Shown here one piece after another: positions 1-5,923 of a stretch of DNA of 6,055 nt. Numbering within the stretch: the stretch's first letter is position 1; every line of letters starts with the position of its first letter. Under the pieces are notes generated by a model. That model did no database searches. It saw only the letters and a program-made list of their open reading frames with translations, and was not told where the DNA came from. This DNA comes from Desulfobacteraceae bacterium (GTDB taxonomy: Bacteria > Desulfobacterota > Desulfobacteria > Desulfobacterales > SURF-7). The stretch lies in NCBI GenBank assembly GCA_030618925.1, contig JAUXCK010000194.1:1-6055 (forward strand), read 5' to 3'. The position numbers and the translations under genes were made by a program.

Positions 1-421
1 ACTCATACCGGGTATTTGGTTTCATGGGCAAACAAAAGGCAAGGCCTTCTCTAATCATCTTTTCATTGATCAAGGTGCCATCCGGCAAAAAGACATATGC
101 CAGCGTGCGACCATATCTGTCATGGCGTTCTGAATCAAACTCCAATCGAATTTTGTGGGAAGCCAGTATCTTCCGGTTAAAATCACGTGCCGCTGTTCCA
201 AAAGGTTCGGCTTTCTGATTCTTTTTCCCGGGGATGTGATGATCGATCTCGGGTGCGTCGATCCCGATGTAGCGGACCCAACGTCTGTCTGAAAGAAGAA
301 TCGTATCCCCGTCAGCCACCCATTTCACAAAAATCCCGTCTTCTGCTTGAGATGTTGTGCCAACACCAAGCACAAGAAGCAGACAGAAAACAGACAGTGT
401 TTTCTTCAAATCGTTCCCCAT
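1..421 (-). CDS. Exported staphylococcal-nuclease-like (thermonuclease family) protein, C-terminus cut by window edge
   Basis: The 140 visible residues are an SNase-fold domain behind a signal peptide; this family hydrolyses phosphodiester bonds in DNA or RNA, usually with Ca2+. Seen: a Lys-rich start, a hydrophobic stretch at about 9-20 and a likely signal peptidase I site after Ser-Gln-Ala26, so export is expected. The mature part has VADGDT (35-40), Arg50 before IGIDAPE (52-58), Glu72 in AEPFG and DRYGR (101-105). Arg50, Glu72 and Arg105 match catalytic Arg35, Glu43 and Arg87 of S. aureus nuclease, so it looks active. The family's C-terminal 'G-L-A ... KPN' segment is present; probably only a short tail is missing. 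An in-frame TAA lies three codons before the ATG. The AAAAGG at 424-429 is only 2 bases from that ATG, so a TTG at 409 (giving an LKKTLSVF N-terminus) is a real alternative start. It lies 37 bases after the radical SAM gene, probably in the same operon. Confidence 0.9.
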   Translation of the reverse strand, partial: MGNDLKKTLSVFCLLLVLGVGTTSQAEDGIFVKWVADGDTILLSDRRWVRYIGIDAPEIDHHIPGKKNQKAEPFGTAARDFNRKILASHKIRLEFDSERHDRYGRTLAYVFLPDGTLINEKMIREGLAFCLPMKPNTRYE

Positions 422-458
422 AGCCTTTTAGAATGTCTTTGGCACAAAAAATTCTGCG

Positions 459-1559
459 TTAGCCCACATCCAGGCCGCAATGCCTGGCTGCGCTTTCATC
501 CAGCATCTTTGGGAGACCGCCGCGTTCTGATGGCGAAAAACCTAGAGATTTTTCCCATACGTCATCATCCTCCATACAAAAATAGACCAGGACCTCCGGT
601 GCCGCCTCTTTTATCATGGCGGCCATCATTTTATACAGTTTAATGCGCAATGGTTTAAAATATCGCATTTTTCCATCAAGCCCTGAAATAAACTCCCCGT
701 AAATGATTTTTGACTGCGGAAAACGATCCTGAATAATCGGCTTTAGGGATGGGGTGAACCGAAAACTGCCGATGCTGATCCAGACCACATTCTCCGGCGA
801 AACATAGGCAAATATCTGTTTAACGACTTCCCGGTATTCCTTTTCACACCCGTCATAAATCATCATGGGATCAAAATGAAAGGCAAGGGGATACCCCCAG
901 GATTCACATCGGGCTGCTGCCGCCAGTCTTTCCGATAGAGCTGAAGTTCGCCGCTCTTCCTGACAAATCACTTTTTCGGTGTTCATGGACCATGACACAA
1001 TCGTTTTCCGGTTATGGGGCAGATCCTGTAATCTTCCGACACCCGTCGTCTTGGTTTTCAATTCAAGCACAGCCGCGGTCTGCGCTGAAAATCCGGCAAC
1101 AAGTGCGTGTGTCAGGTCTGACAGGTTTTCCCAAATCAGGCTGTCGGTAAATTCACCTGTACCAATCCTGTTGATCTCTTTTGACTTAAAAACAGAATCC
1201 AGTTCTATAAAAAGGTCCTGATGGTTTACAAAGTATTGTAAGGCCGGGGGATGGAAATAAGATTGTAGAATGCAATAGGAACAATCCATTGTGCAGTATG
1301 TGCCGATGTGAAGAATTTTGTAGCCACAACAGGTGTAATGCCGGGTGCCGGGGCAGTTTTTTATAAAAGCCCCTTTGTTTTTGGTAAGAAACAGGGTGTG
1401 CTTTCCAGCAAGGACAGGATCTTCTTCAGATAAAATACTCTTATACACCTCCCGACTGTCCCGGACGATCTCAACCGGCACATTAAGCCGGTTCTGAATT
1501 AAAACCGTCTCAGGGCAATCAAGCACGTTTTCATCTATAAAAAGCCTCGATATTCCCAA
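459..1559 (-). CDS. Spore photoproduct lyase family radical SAM protein, non-canonical
   Basis: This 366-residue protein belongs to the SPL branch of radical SAM enzymes, which use a [4Fe-4S] cluster and S-adenosylmethionine to make a 5'-deoxyadenosyl radical; the type member repairs spore photoproduct (thymine dimer) in DNA. Seen: the CX3CX2C cluster motif at Cys89, Cys93 and Cys96, followed by LQS as in SPL 'YLQ'; GEFTDSL at 135-141; the LTHAL helix; an SMN strand (191-193) like SPL 'SIN'; and RLAAAARCESWGYPLAFHFDP (211-231), matching the SPL 'AAxxxxxxGYxLGF.xxP' region. Differences matter: against B. subtilis SPL as I recall it, H-donor Cys141 falls at Glu136, no Cys lies between 97 and 198, and Tyr99 becomes Ile97 while Tyr97 is kept as Tyr95. 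The family assignment is firm, but spore photoproduct repair is doubtful and the substrate is unknown. Extra cysteines sit at 69, 77 and 78. The start is TTG, 12 bases after the kinase stop. Confidence 0.88.
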   Translation of the reverse strand: MGISRLFIDENVLDCPETVLIQNRLNVPVEIVRDSREVYKSILSEEDPVLAGKHTLFLTKNKGAFIKNCPGTRHYTCCGYKILHIGTYCTMDCSYCILQSYFHPPALQYFVNHQDLFIELDSVFKSKEINRIGTGEFTDSLIWENLSDLTHALVAGFSAQTAAVLELKTKTTGVGRLQDLPHNRKTIVSWSMNTEKVICQEERRTSALSERLAAAARCESWGYPLAFHFDPMMIYDGCEKEYREVVKQIFAYVSPENVVWISIGSFRFTPSLKPIIQDRFPQSKIIYGEFISGLDGKMRYFKPLRIKLYKMMAAMIKEAAPEVLVYFCMEDDDVWEKSLGFSPSERGGLPKMLDESAARHCGLDVG

Positions 1560-1574
1560 TGAAATACTGCCTCA
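1557..1574 (-). promoter_or_regulatory. TTG start and stop-overlapping ribosome binding site of the radical SAM gene
   Basis: The radical SAM frame has an in-frame TGA at 1572-1574, which is also the stop of the upstream kinase gene. Between that stop and the conserved N-terminus the only usual start codon is TTG at 1557-1559, and the first internal Met is residue 91, inside the cluster motif. GAGG (1570-1573) overlaps the TGA and lies 10 bases before the TTG, somewhat long. An ATT at 1563-1565 is a closer but much rarer alternative. A weak start so close to the upstream stop suggests translation depends on ribosomes finishing the kinase gene. Confidence 0.65.
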
Positions 1575-2186
1575 CGCATGACTGACAAGACCGCACACAA
1601 TTTTCACCGCCTCTTCCATGTTCAGTCTGCTCATGTTTAACACAATGTCATAAAGTTCCGGCTGGTCATAATCCTGTTTTTTAAATTTCCGGTACAGGTT
1701 TAACCGCTTCTTATCCTGGGTGATGACGGAATTCCTGGCATCAATTGTGGACAAGCGATAGTTTTTTTCCATAAACGCGATACGGTCTTCAAATTTCCCG
1801 ATCAGCAGCAGATGAATCACATTCTCGTGATTGCTCAAGATATACTGCCCGCCCCTTCCCATAATGACACAGTCTCCCTCTTTGGCAAGTTGCTCGATCA
1901 CCTCATAAAGCTTGTCGATGTATATATCTTCATCAATGTATCCTTTTGATTCATCCAGAATACGGTCCAGAAAACTTTTGGTCACCAGCCCGGCAATAAA
2001 ATTCATTAAGGAGTTGCCCGCCTCCTTTTCTATTGATTCGACCCAGTCTGTGGTCACTTTTGCCTTTCTGGCAACCCGTGTGATAAGTTCTGTATCAATA
2101 AAGGAATATCCGAGTTCCTCTGCCACACGTCCGCCAAGTGTTTTTCCTCCAGCCCCAAACTGTCTGGCTATGGTGATGACTGCCAT
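1572..2186 (-). CDS. Cytidylate kinase-like family protein
   Basis: This 204-residue protein resembles the Cytidylate_kin2 group of P-loop NMP kinase-like proteins, which are related to CMP kinase but mostly uncharacterised. Seen: an N-terminal strand and loop, ITIARQFGAGGKTLG (4-18), then a VAEELGY helix and D31-TELI, the usual family order. The loop ends in Gly-Lys-Thr but lacks the first Gly of a strict Walker A (Gln9 is there), as is typical of this group. Later family blocks are GRGGQYIL (110-117), a basic lid-like DKKR (158-161) and a YRKF...DYDQPELYDIVLN segment (165-184) that probably forms the base-binding and lid region. An AAGGAG ribosome binding site (2193-2198) is 6 bases before the ATG, the best in the window. 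It is first in a likely operon with the radical SAM and nuclease genes. A nucleotide or nucleoside-like substrate is inferred; CMP kinase activity itself should not be assumed. Confidence 0.85.
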   Translation of the reverse strand: MAVITIARQFGAGGKTLGGRVAEELGYSFIDTELITRVARKAKVTTDWVESIEKEAGNSLMNFIAGLVTKSFLDRILDESKGYIDEDIYIDKLYEVIEQLAKEGDCVIMGRGGQYILSNHENVIHLLLIGKFEDRIAFMEKNYRLSTIDARNSVITQDKKRLNLYRKFKKQDYDQPELYDIVLNMSRLNMEEAVKIVCGLVSHA

Positions 2187-2206
2187 TTCTCGCTCCTTTT
2201 ATGATC

Positions 2207-2226
2207 AAGCACCGGGAATGGTGCTT
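2207..2226 (-). promoter_or_regulatory. Leader hairpin before the kinase gene
   Basis: Perfect 7-base arms, AAGCACC (2207-2213) and GGTGCTT (2220-2226), flank a 6-base loop. It lies between the predicted transcription start and the AAGGAG ribosome binding site, ending 8 bases before it on the transcript. No T-tract follows on the minus strand, so it is not an intrinsic terminator. A role in translation or mRNA stability is possible but unproven. Confidence 0.5.
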
Positions 2227-2257
2227 CCTGGCATTTTGGTTTGCCCAATAGTTCACA

Positions 2258-2286
2258 ATCCTAATCAATAAGGGCCAACAGGTCAA
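2258..2286 (-). promoter_or_regulatory. Sigma70-like promoter for the kinase / radical SAM / nuclease operon
   Basis: On the minus strand a -35 TTGACC (2281-2286, 5 of 6 consensus) and a -10 TAGGAT (2258-2263, 4 of 6) are separated by exactly 17 bases. The start would fall near 2251-2253, giving a leader of about 65 bases that includes the 2207-2226 hairpin. It sits in the 192-base gap after the ParB-family gene, which supports a separate transcription unit. Confidence 0.6.
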
Positions 2287-2378
2287 GCAGGAAATACATG
2301 ACAAAGGCGCGACATCCCTTTGCCCCCTGACCATGGACAAGGAGGATGATCCGGCGATATCCGGGGGCGATAAGTGAA

Positions 2379-3338
2379 TTATGAATTTAAAATATCATGG
2401 ATGGCTGGATTTTTAATGATTTTATTCATCATGACCTGGCATTTTTTAAGTTCGTCAGCATTGCGAAAACTGAAATTTAAAAAATAGGTGGTTCCTTCAA
2501 ATGACTTGGGCGGCAACAGCCTGGTATTGCCATCAAGCTTCAAGGCTTTGATGCTGCTTTTAAATTTTTGTTCGGCCCGGGTTATTTCGGGAAACCGTCT
2601 TTGTTTCAGGCCAATCCTTATCTTCTCCATTTTTTGAGATCGGTCAATGGCATCGTTTGTCATAATGTTCTGAATCATTTCTTCTTCCACAATATCTGAA
2701 ATGGCAATGTTTTCAATTAAAGAAATTTCAGACAACAGGGTGACAATTTCCCTTTGTTTGCTCAGACTGGGCTTCAGCATATCAAACAAGCCGGACACGC
2801 GAATAATATCGGTCGGCTCATATTTTTCAAGCTCAAGCGAGACGATAAATGAAACCGTCTTGTTCAGGACGGAGTTCTGCAGACACTCAGGCAAGGTGGA
2901 AAGGCGCAGGAGTTTCTGGCGGATTGACGGATTCGCCGGCAAAAAAAGATCTGCGGCAGCCCGGGTAAATTTTTTTTCAGACGAAAAAAAAGAGGAGAGG
3001 AGTTGAACTGACCGGGATTGTTCGATGACATTTAATTGTCGTTGAAAAGAATTTTCCGCAATCGCGAATTTGGCGCGATTTATCATCGGTGTGCCGGGAT
3101 CAAGCACCCTTGCCTCAATATAACGATAGCCGAGGTCGACTGCTGCCGATAACCGGCGGAACCCGCTGATAACCGTATACTTGAGCCCTGCCCCCTTGAC
3201 GATCAACGGGGGAACCAGCAGTCCCACATCGGCCATCGAAGCTTTGAGGTCATTGATTCCTGTATGGGTTGTGATACGAAAGGTGCTGATTGATAAATCA
3301 ATGAGCGCCAGATCAATTTTTTCCAGATTAAAGTCCAT
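2379..3338 (-). CDS. ParB/Spo0J-family DNA-binding protein, orphan (no parA)
   Basis: This 319-residue protein has the ParB layout. The N-terminal ParB/Srx-type nucleotide-binding domain shows GLLVPPLIVK (39-48), VISGFRRLSAA (56-66, the GERR box with Phe for Glu) and ENSFQRQLNVIEQ (95-107, the 'ENLQREDLNPIE' box). A central helix-turn-helix region follows at about 120-175, with IRQKLLRLSTLPECLQ matching the ParB 'VSNxLRLLxLPxxVQ' helix. A divergent helical part leads to a C-terminal segment (285-319) that could dimerise. Canonical ParB proteins clamp onto DNA at parS using CTP and partner with ParA. Neither parA nor parS is visible here, so chromosome partitioning is only one option; a Noc- or KorB-like regulator is another. 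The ATG overlaps the purC stop by 11 bases with no good ribosome binding site, and an in-frame TAA seven codons upstream fixes the start. Paired 8-base T and A runs lie between the first two domains. Confidence 0.85.
   Translation of the reverse strand: MDFNLEKIDLALIDLSISTFRITTHTGINDLKASMADVGLLVPPLIVKGAGLKYTVISGFRRLSAAVDLGYRYIEARVLDPGTPMINRAKFAIAENSFQRQLNVIEQSRSVQLLSSFFSSEKKFTRAAADLFLPANPSIRQKLLRLSTLPECLQNSVLNKTVSFIVSLELEKYEPTDIIRVSGLFDMLKPSLSKQREIVTLLSEISLIENIAISDIVEEEMIQNIMTNDAIDRSQKMEKIRIGLKQRRFPEITRAEQKFKSSIKALKLDGNTRLLPPKSFEGTTYFLNFSFRNADELKKCQVMMNKIIKNPAIHDILNS
2970..2991. repeat. Paired T8/A8 homopolymer runs forming a perfect inverted repeat inside the ParB-family gene
   Basis: On the plus strand eight T then C (2970-2978) and G then eight A (2983-2991) form 9-base arms around a 4-base loop. 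On the coding strand this reads as TTT TTT and AAA AAA codons for residues about 115-124 (SSFFSSEKKF), between the nucleotide-binding domain and the helix-turn-helix. Runs this long are prone to polymerase slippage. Confidence 0.6.
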
Positions 3339-4218
3339 GCCCTGTGAGAAGATTTAATGCATCCAGATATTTTTGTTTGGTATTATGAATGACCTCGTCA
3401 GGCAGTTCCGGCGCCGGCGGTGCTTTATCCCAGTCAAGCGAAAGGAGATAATCCCTGAGATACTGTTTGTCAAAACTTAATTGCGCGCCCCCTGGGTTGT
3501 ATGATTCTTTTGGCCAGAACCGCGATGAATCGGGTGTTAACACTTCATCGATCAGGATAATCTCCTCCCCTTCAACGCCAAATTCGAATTTTGTGTCTGC
3601 GATAATGATACCCTTTTTATCCGCAAGCTCAATTCCCTTTCTGTAGATCAGCAGGCTAAGATCTCTAAGTTGTTCTGCATGCCTCTCCCCTATCCGCTCA
3701 ATCGCCTCATCAAAATCAATATTGATATCGTGCTGACCGATCTCTTCTTTTGTTGAGGGGGTAAAAATGGGTTCGGAGAGTTTATCCGACTCTTTCAGAT
3801 CCGGCGGCAACTGAATACCGCATATGCGCTGACTTTCTTTGTACGATTTCCACCCTGATCCTGAAATATATCCTCTGACAACGCATTCAATCGAAAAAGG
3901 TTCTGCCTTTTTCACAAGCATGCTCCGCCCGTGAAGGCTGTCCGCATAAGGCTGACAGACAGCAGGATACTCCTCTACGCGACTCGAAATAACATGATTA
4001 TTGACCAGCGGTTTCATTACATCGAACCAGAAAAGCGATATTTGGGTAAGAATTTTGCCTTTCTCGGGGATGGGGTTTGGCATAATCACATCAAAGGCCG
4101 AGATTCTATCTGTCGCCACCATCAACAGGGATTCGCCAAGGTCATATATATCTCGAACTTTACCTCTTTTGACCAGTTTCAGATCCGCAAAATCGGTTTC
4201 AAAGACAGCGTTTTCCAT
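3328..4218 (-). CDS. purC: Phosphoribosylaminoimidazole-succinocarboxamide (SAICAR) synthase
   Basis: PurC (EC 6.3.2.6) joins CAIR and aspartate using ATP to form SAICAR in cytosolic purine synthesis. At 296 residues it belongs to the longer form (yeast Ade1-like) rather than the roughly 240-residue E. coli form. Seen: KRGKVRDIYDLG (17-28, nucleotide-binding strand pair), ATDRISAFD (35-43), PEKGKILTQIS (51-61), VRGYISGSGWKSY (114-126), FTPSTKEEIGQHD (152-164), IIADTKFEFG (205-214) and LIDEVLTPDSSRFW (222-235); the last two are the signature blocks. It appears complete and intact. An AAGGGA ribosome binding site (4228-4233) lies 9 bases before the ATG. No other purine gene is in the window. 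It is followed, with an 11-base overlap, by the ParB-family gene and preceded by its own promoter and a structured leader. I do not recognise a purine riboswitch or an E. coli-type PurR box in that leader. Confidence 0.97.
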   Translation of the reverse strand: MENAVFETDFADLKLVKRGKVRDIYDLGESLLMVATDRISAFDVIMPNPIPEKGKILTQISLFWFDVMKPLVNNHVISSRVEEYPAVCQPYADSLHGRSMLVKKAEPFSIECVVRGYISGSGWKSYKESQRICGIQLPPDLKESDKLSEPIFTPSTKEEIGQHDINIDFDEAIERIGERHAEQLRDLSLLIYRKGIELADKKGIIIADTKFEFGVEGEEIILIDEVLTPDSSRFWPKESYNPGGAQLSFDKQYLRDYLLSLDWDKAPPAPELPDEVIHNTKQKYLDALNLLTGHGL

Positions 4219-4265
4219 GAATTTTATTCCCTTGTTTTGATAGAAAGATAGAGGATGACGCCAAC

Positions 4266-4300
4266 AAGGTGCATTGCTTTAAAAAAAGCATTCTTACCTT
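4266..4300 (-). promoter_or_regulatory. Imperfect hairpin in the purC leader
   Basis: The inner stem is TGCTTT (4275-4280) with AAAGCA (4285-4290) around AAAA. The outer stem is AAGGT (4266-4270) with ACCTT (4296-4300), separated by a small internal loop. It lies in the predicted 5' leader of purC. The stem is AT-rich and has no clear T-tract after it on the minus strand, so a terminator or attenuator role is weakly supported. Confidence 0.3.
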
Positions 4301-4314
4301 ATTTGCTGCAAATA
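4300..4314. promoter_or_regulatory. Perfect palindrome, candidate operator of purC
   Basis: TATTTGC and GCAAATA are perfect 7-base inverted arms around a single central T. It sits just downstream of the predicted purC transcription start, at about +4 to +18, where a bound dimeric repressor would block transcription. The arm order (TTTGC-GCAAA) is the reverse of the E. coli PurR box (GCAAAC-GTTTGC), so the regulator is unknown. Confidence 0.45.
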
Positions 4315-4323
4315 CAGATTGAG

Positions 4324-4352
4324 GTTATAGATGGAAAGTTTGATAAAAGCAA
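4324..4352 (-). promoter_or_regulatory. purC: Sigma70-like promoter for purC and the ParB-family gene
   Basis: On the minus strand a -10 TATAAC (4324-4329, 5 of 6) lies exactly 17 bases from a -35 TTGCTT (4347-4352, 3 of 6). A better -35 match, TTGACT at 4352-4357, is 22 bases away, too far for normal spacing. The start would fall near 4317-4320, giving a leader of about 100 bases that contains the palindrome and the hairpin. The promoter lies in the 180-base gap after the PilZ gene. Confidence 0.55.
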
Positions 4353-4398
4353 GTCAAGAGGGTTTAAGAAGTGAAATAATAACAGGTTTGTGGCAGGG

Positions 4399-4746
4399 TT
4401 ATGCAGGCTGTTTTCGGAAGGCAATGATATATTTATTTAGAATCTGCTGGGCAGTGTCATTAATGTCAAAAAAATTTATCCCGGATTCATATTTATTCTT
4501 CTCATTTAGTTTGCAATAAACCACACTGCCTTTAATATCAATCAGCTCATCTTCGATACCGATCGTAAATGCAACCTCATGGGACAATTGTATGGGAACA
4601 TGGGTTTCAAGAAGGATTCCCCCCCGGCTGACATTTAGTGTCCGCCCCATTCCCTGAATCGATTCCTTTCCGTTTTCATCAGTACAGATATAATTAAGCA
4701 GATTTAGTGATTTAATACGATCGTATTTTCTATTTTTTTCTTTCAT
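4399..4746 (-). CDS. Single-domain PilZ protein (probable c-di-GMP receptor)
   Basis: This 115-residue protein is little more than one PilZ domain, the common c-di-GMP-binding beta-barrel. Both binding motifs are visible: RxxxR as Arg6-KYD-Arg10 and [D/N]xSxxG as Asn38-Val-Ser40-Arg-Gly-Gly43, followed by the usual ILLET strand. Later barrel strands include IDIKGSVVYCKL (69-80) and YESGINFFDI (86-95), then a C-terminal helix (about 98-111). No signal peptide or membrane segment is seen, so it is expected to be cytosolic and act by binding a partner protein. Its ATG is 6 bases after the stop of the DUF4388 gene, with AGGA (4751-4754) overlapping that stop, which indicates translational coupling. 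Its operon with an MglA-like GTPase suggests an output in motility, polarity or exopolysaccharide, but the target is not visible. Both key motifs are intact, so ligand binding is likely. Confidence 0.88.
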   Translation of the reverse strand: MKEKNRKYDRIKSLNLLNYICTDENGKESIQGMGRTLNVSRGGILLETHVPIQLSHEVAFTIGIEDELIDIKGSVVYCKLNEKNKYESGINFFDINDTAQQILNKYIIAFRKQPA

Positions 4747-4752
4747 ACTTTC

Positions 4753-5913
4753 CTAAGAGTCCCCCAGTTCATACGCCATCTGGGTAATTGTTGCGATAAT
4801 GGCTGATGTATTTTCTATAAAATTTTTCATGGTGGCTGACAACCGGTTATATTCCTTTTGCAATTCTTCAAGACCAACAGGCTGCAATTCAAGATCTTCA
4901 GATGCAAAAACTGACGCCTGGTGAGGTTCCTGTCCCAGATCAAGAAATGGAAGCTTGCCAATAAAATCCCCATCGTCTAGCCTTGCCAGCAGTAGATCGC
5001 CCCTGTTTGTCTTGCGGGTGATATAGGCAGTTCCCTGTTCAATGAAAGAAACATCATTTTTTTTCTGACCCTGTTTAATAATTTGCTCTTTGCCACTTAA
5101 AAAATCATCTGCCTTTTTCTTGTTCTGCTGAACATCACATATCAGGTTGGCCGACTGTTTCAGTCGCTTGTCAACACTTTTAATGATGCTTCTAAAATTT
5201 ACAGAAAACAGTGCATTCTCCTGTGAAAGACGCTGGGAATCGAGGACACCAAGCTGCACATTACCGACAGCGACGACTGTATAGCTGCGGACACTGCTTT
5301 GAGACAGAAATGCGTCAATACTTCCGATAAAAGCGCCTGTGCCGACACGTACAATTGGGATCTGGCCGCCAGGGGTTTCTCTCCGGATTTCCAGAATACC
5401 ATCAAGGACGACCCAACTCCAATTTCCATGTCTACCCTGCTTAAAGATGATATCGCCCTCACGATGATCTTCCTCATCCGCAACATACATATAGTCAACA
5501 AGGGGACCTTTAACCACAGGAATAACTGAGGCCCCTGAATCCTCATCCGTCGTTTTCTCAAAGGAGACTGTGCTCACTTTCTCTATTAATCCTTCATCAA
5601 GCATCTTGGTGCAGTCAAGGATTATCTCCATTCTTGATTTTTGAATTGTTCGGGCGGTGGCGACCGGCTCTTTTACAAATTCAAATGACCCTTCTATCCA
5701 TCCAAATAAAGAATATACGGCTTCAAGCCCGGTTATCGAGCCAACTACTGCATCAATCGGATTTCCTTTTTGGAAATATATAGTGCCGGGGGTTTCCGCA
5801 TACTTGCTCATAATGTGAAGCGTGCCCGTAATGCCGTTCGCCCCGAGAAGCTGAAAGATTTCACTTAAATTAATAAATGTGAGGTCACCGGCAATGACTA
5901 TGTTTTGTCTCAT
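4753..5913 (-). CDS. DUF4388 protein with two degenerate cyclic-nucleotide-binding-type domains
   Basis: This 386-residue protein has three parts. Residues 5-85 are a DUF4388 (PATAN-like) domain, seen as AGDLTFINLSEIFQLLG (8-24), the TGTLHI strand, GTIYFQKGNPIDA (43-55), the GLEAVYSLFGW helix (62-72) and a GSFEF ending. Residues about 145-230 form a cNMP-binding fold, with REGDIIFKQG (151-160), VVLDGILEIRR and GTGAFIGSIDAF. Residues about 267-352 form a second copy, with KEQIIKQG, SFIEQGTAYITRK and DDGDFIGKLPFL. In both, the phosphate-binding cassette is altered: the usual Gly-Glu is Gly-Ser198 in the first and Gly-Lys320 in the second. The conserved Arg is kept only in the first (Arg209) and is Gln332 in the second. 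Binding of cAMP or cGMP is therefore uncertain; they may be protein-binding scaffolds. DUF4388 proteins are often found with MglA/MglB-type GTPases and type IV pilus or gliding control, which fits the neighbours. No membrane segment is seen. It starts 10 bases after the GTPase stop. Confidence 0.85.
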   Translation of the reverse strand: MRQNIVIAGDLTFINLSEIFQLLGANGITGTLHIMSKYAETPGTIYFQKGNPIDAVVGSITGLEAVYSLFGWIEGSFEFVKEPVATARTIQKSRMEIILDCTKMLDEGLIEKVSTVSFEKTTDEDSGASVIPVVKGPLVDYMYVADEEDHREGDIIFKQGRHGNWSWVVLDGILEIRRETPGGQIPIVRVGTGAFIGSIDAFLSQSSVRSYTVVAVGNVQLGVLDSQRLSQENALFSVNFRSIIKSVDKRLKQSANLICDVQQNKKKADDFLSGKEQIIKQGQKKNDVSFIEQGTAYITRKTNRGDLLLARLDDGDFIGKLPFLDLGQEPHQASVFASEDLELQPVGLEELQKEYNRLSATMKNFIENTSAIIATITQMAYELGDS

Positions 5914-5923
5914 GGATAAGCGC

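Noticed and set aside
459..1559. True spore photoproduct lyase (splB)
   Set aside because: The H-donor cysteine position is not a cysteine and one functional tyrosine is replaced; only family membership is supported.
2095..2340. 81-codon minus-strand frame over the start of the kinase gene
   Set aside because: It overlaps the kinase gene in another frame, crosses its promoter and ribosome binding site, and resembles no protein family; its tail is a frame-shifted reading of the kinase N-terminus.
2351..2364. CCGG-N6-CCGG as a terminator after the ParB-family gene
   Set aside because: The stem is only four bases, cannot be extended, and no T-tract follows.
2379..3338. A parABS chromosome partition locus
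   Set aside because: No parA-like gene is present and no sequence close to the 16-base parS consensus was seen on reading the window.
4300..4314. PurR box or purine riboswitch controlling purC
   Set aside because: The palindrome arms are in the reverse order of the E. coli PurR box, and the conserved purine riboswitch core elements are not seen in the leader.
4331..4519. Plus-strand frame of 62 codons starting in the gap after the PilZ gene
   Set aside because: Most of it is antisense to the PilZ gene, it starts over the purC promoter, and it shows no family features or ribosome binding site.
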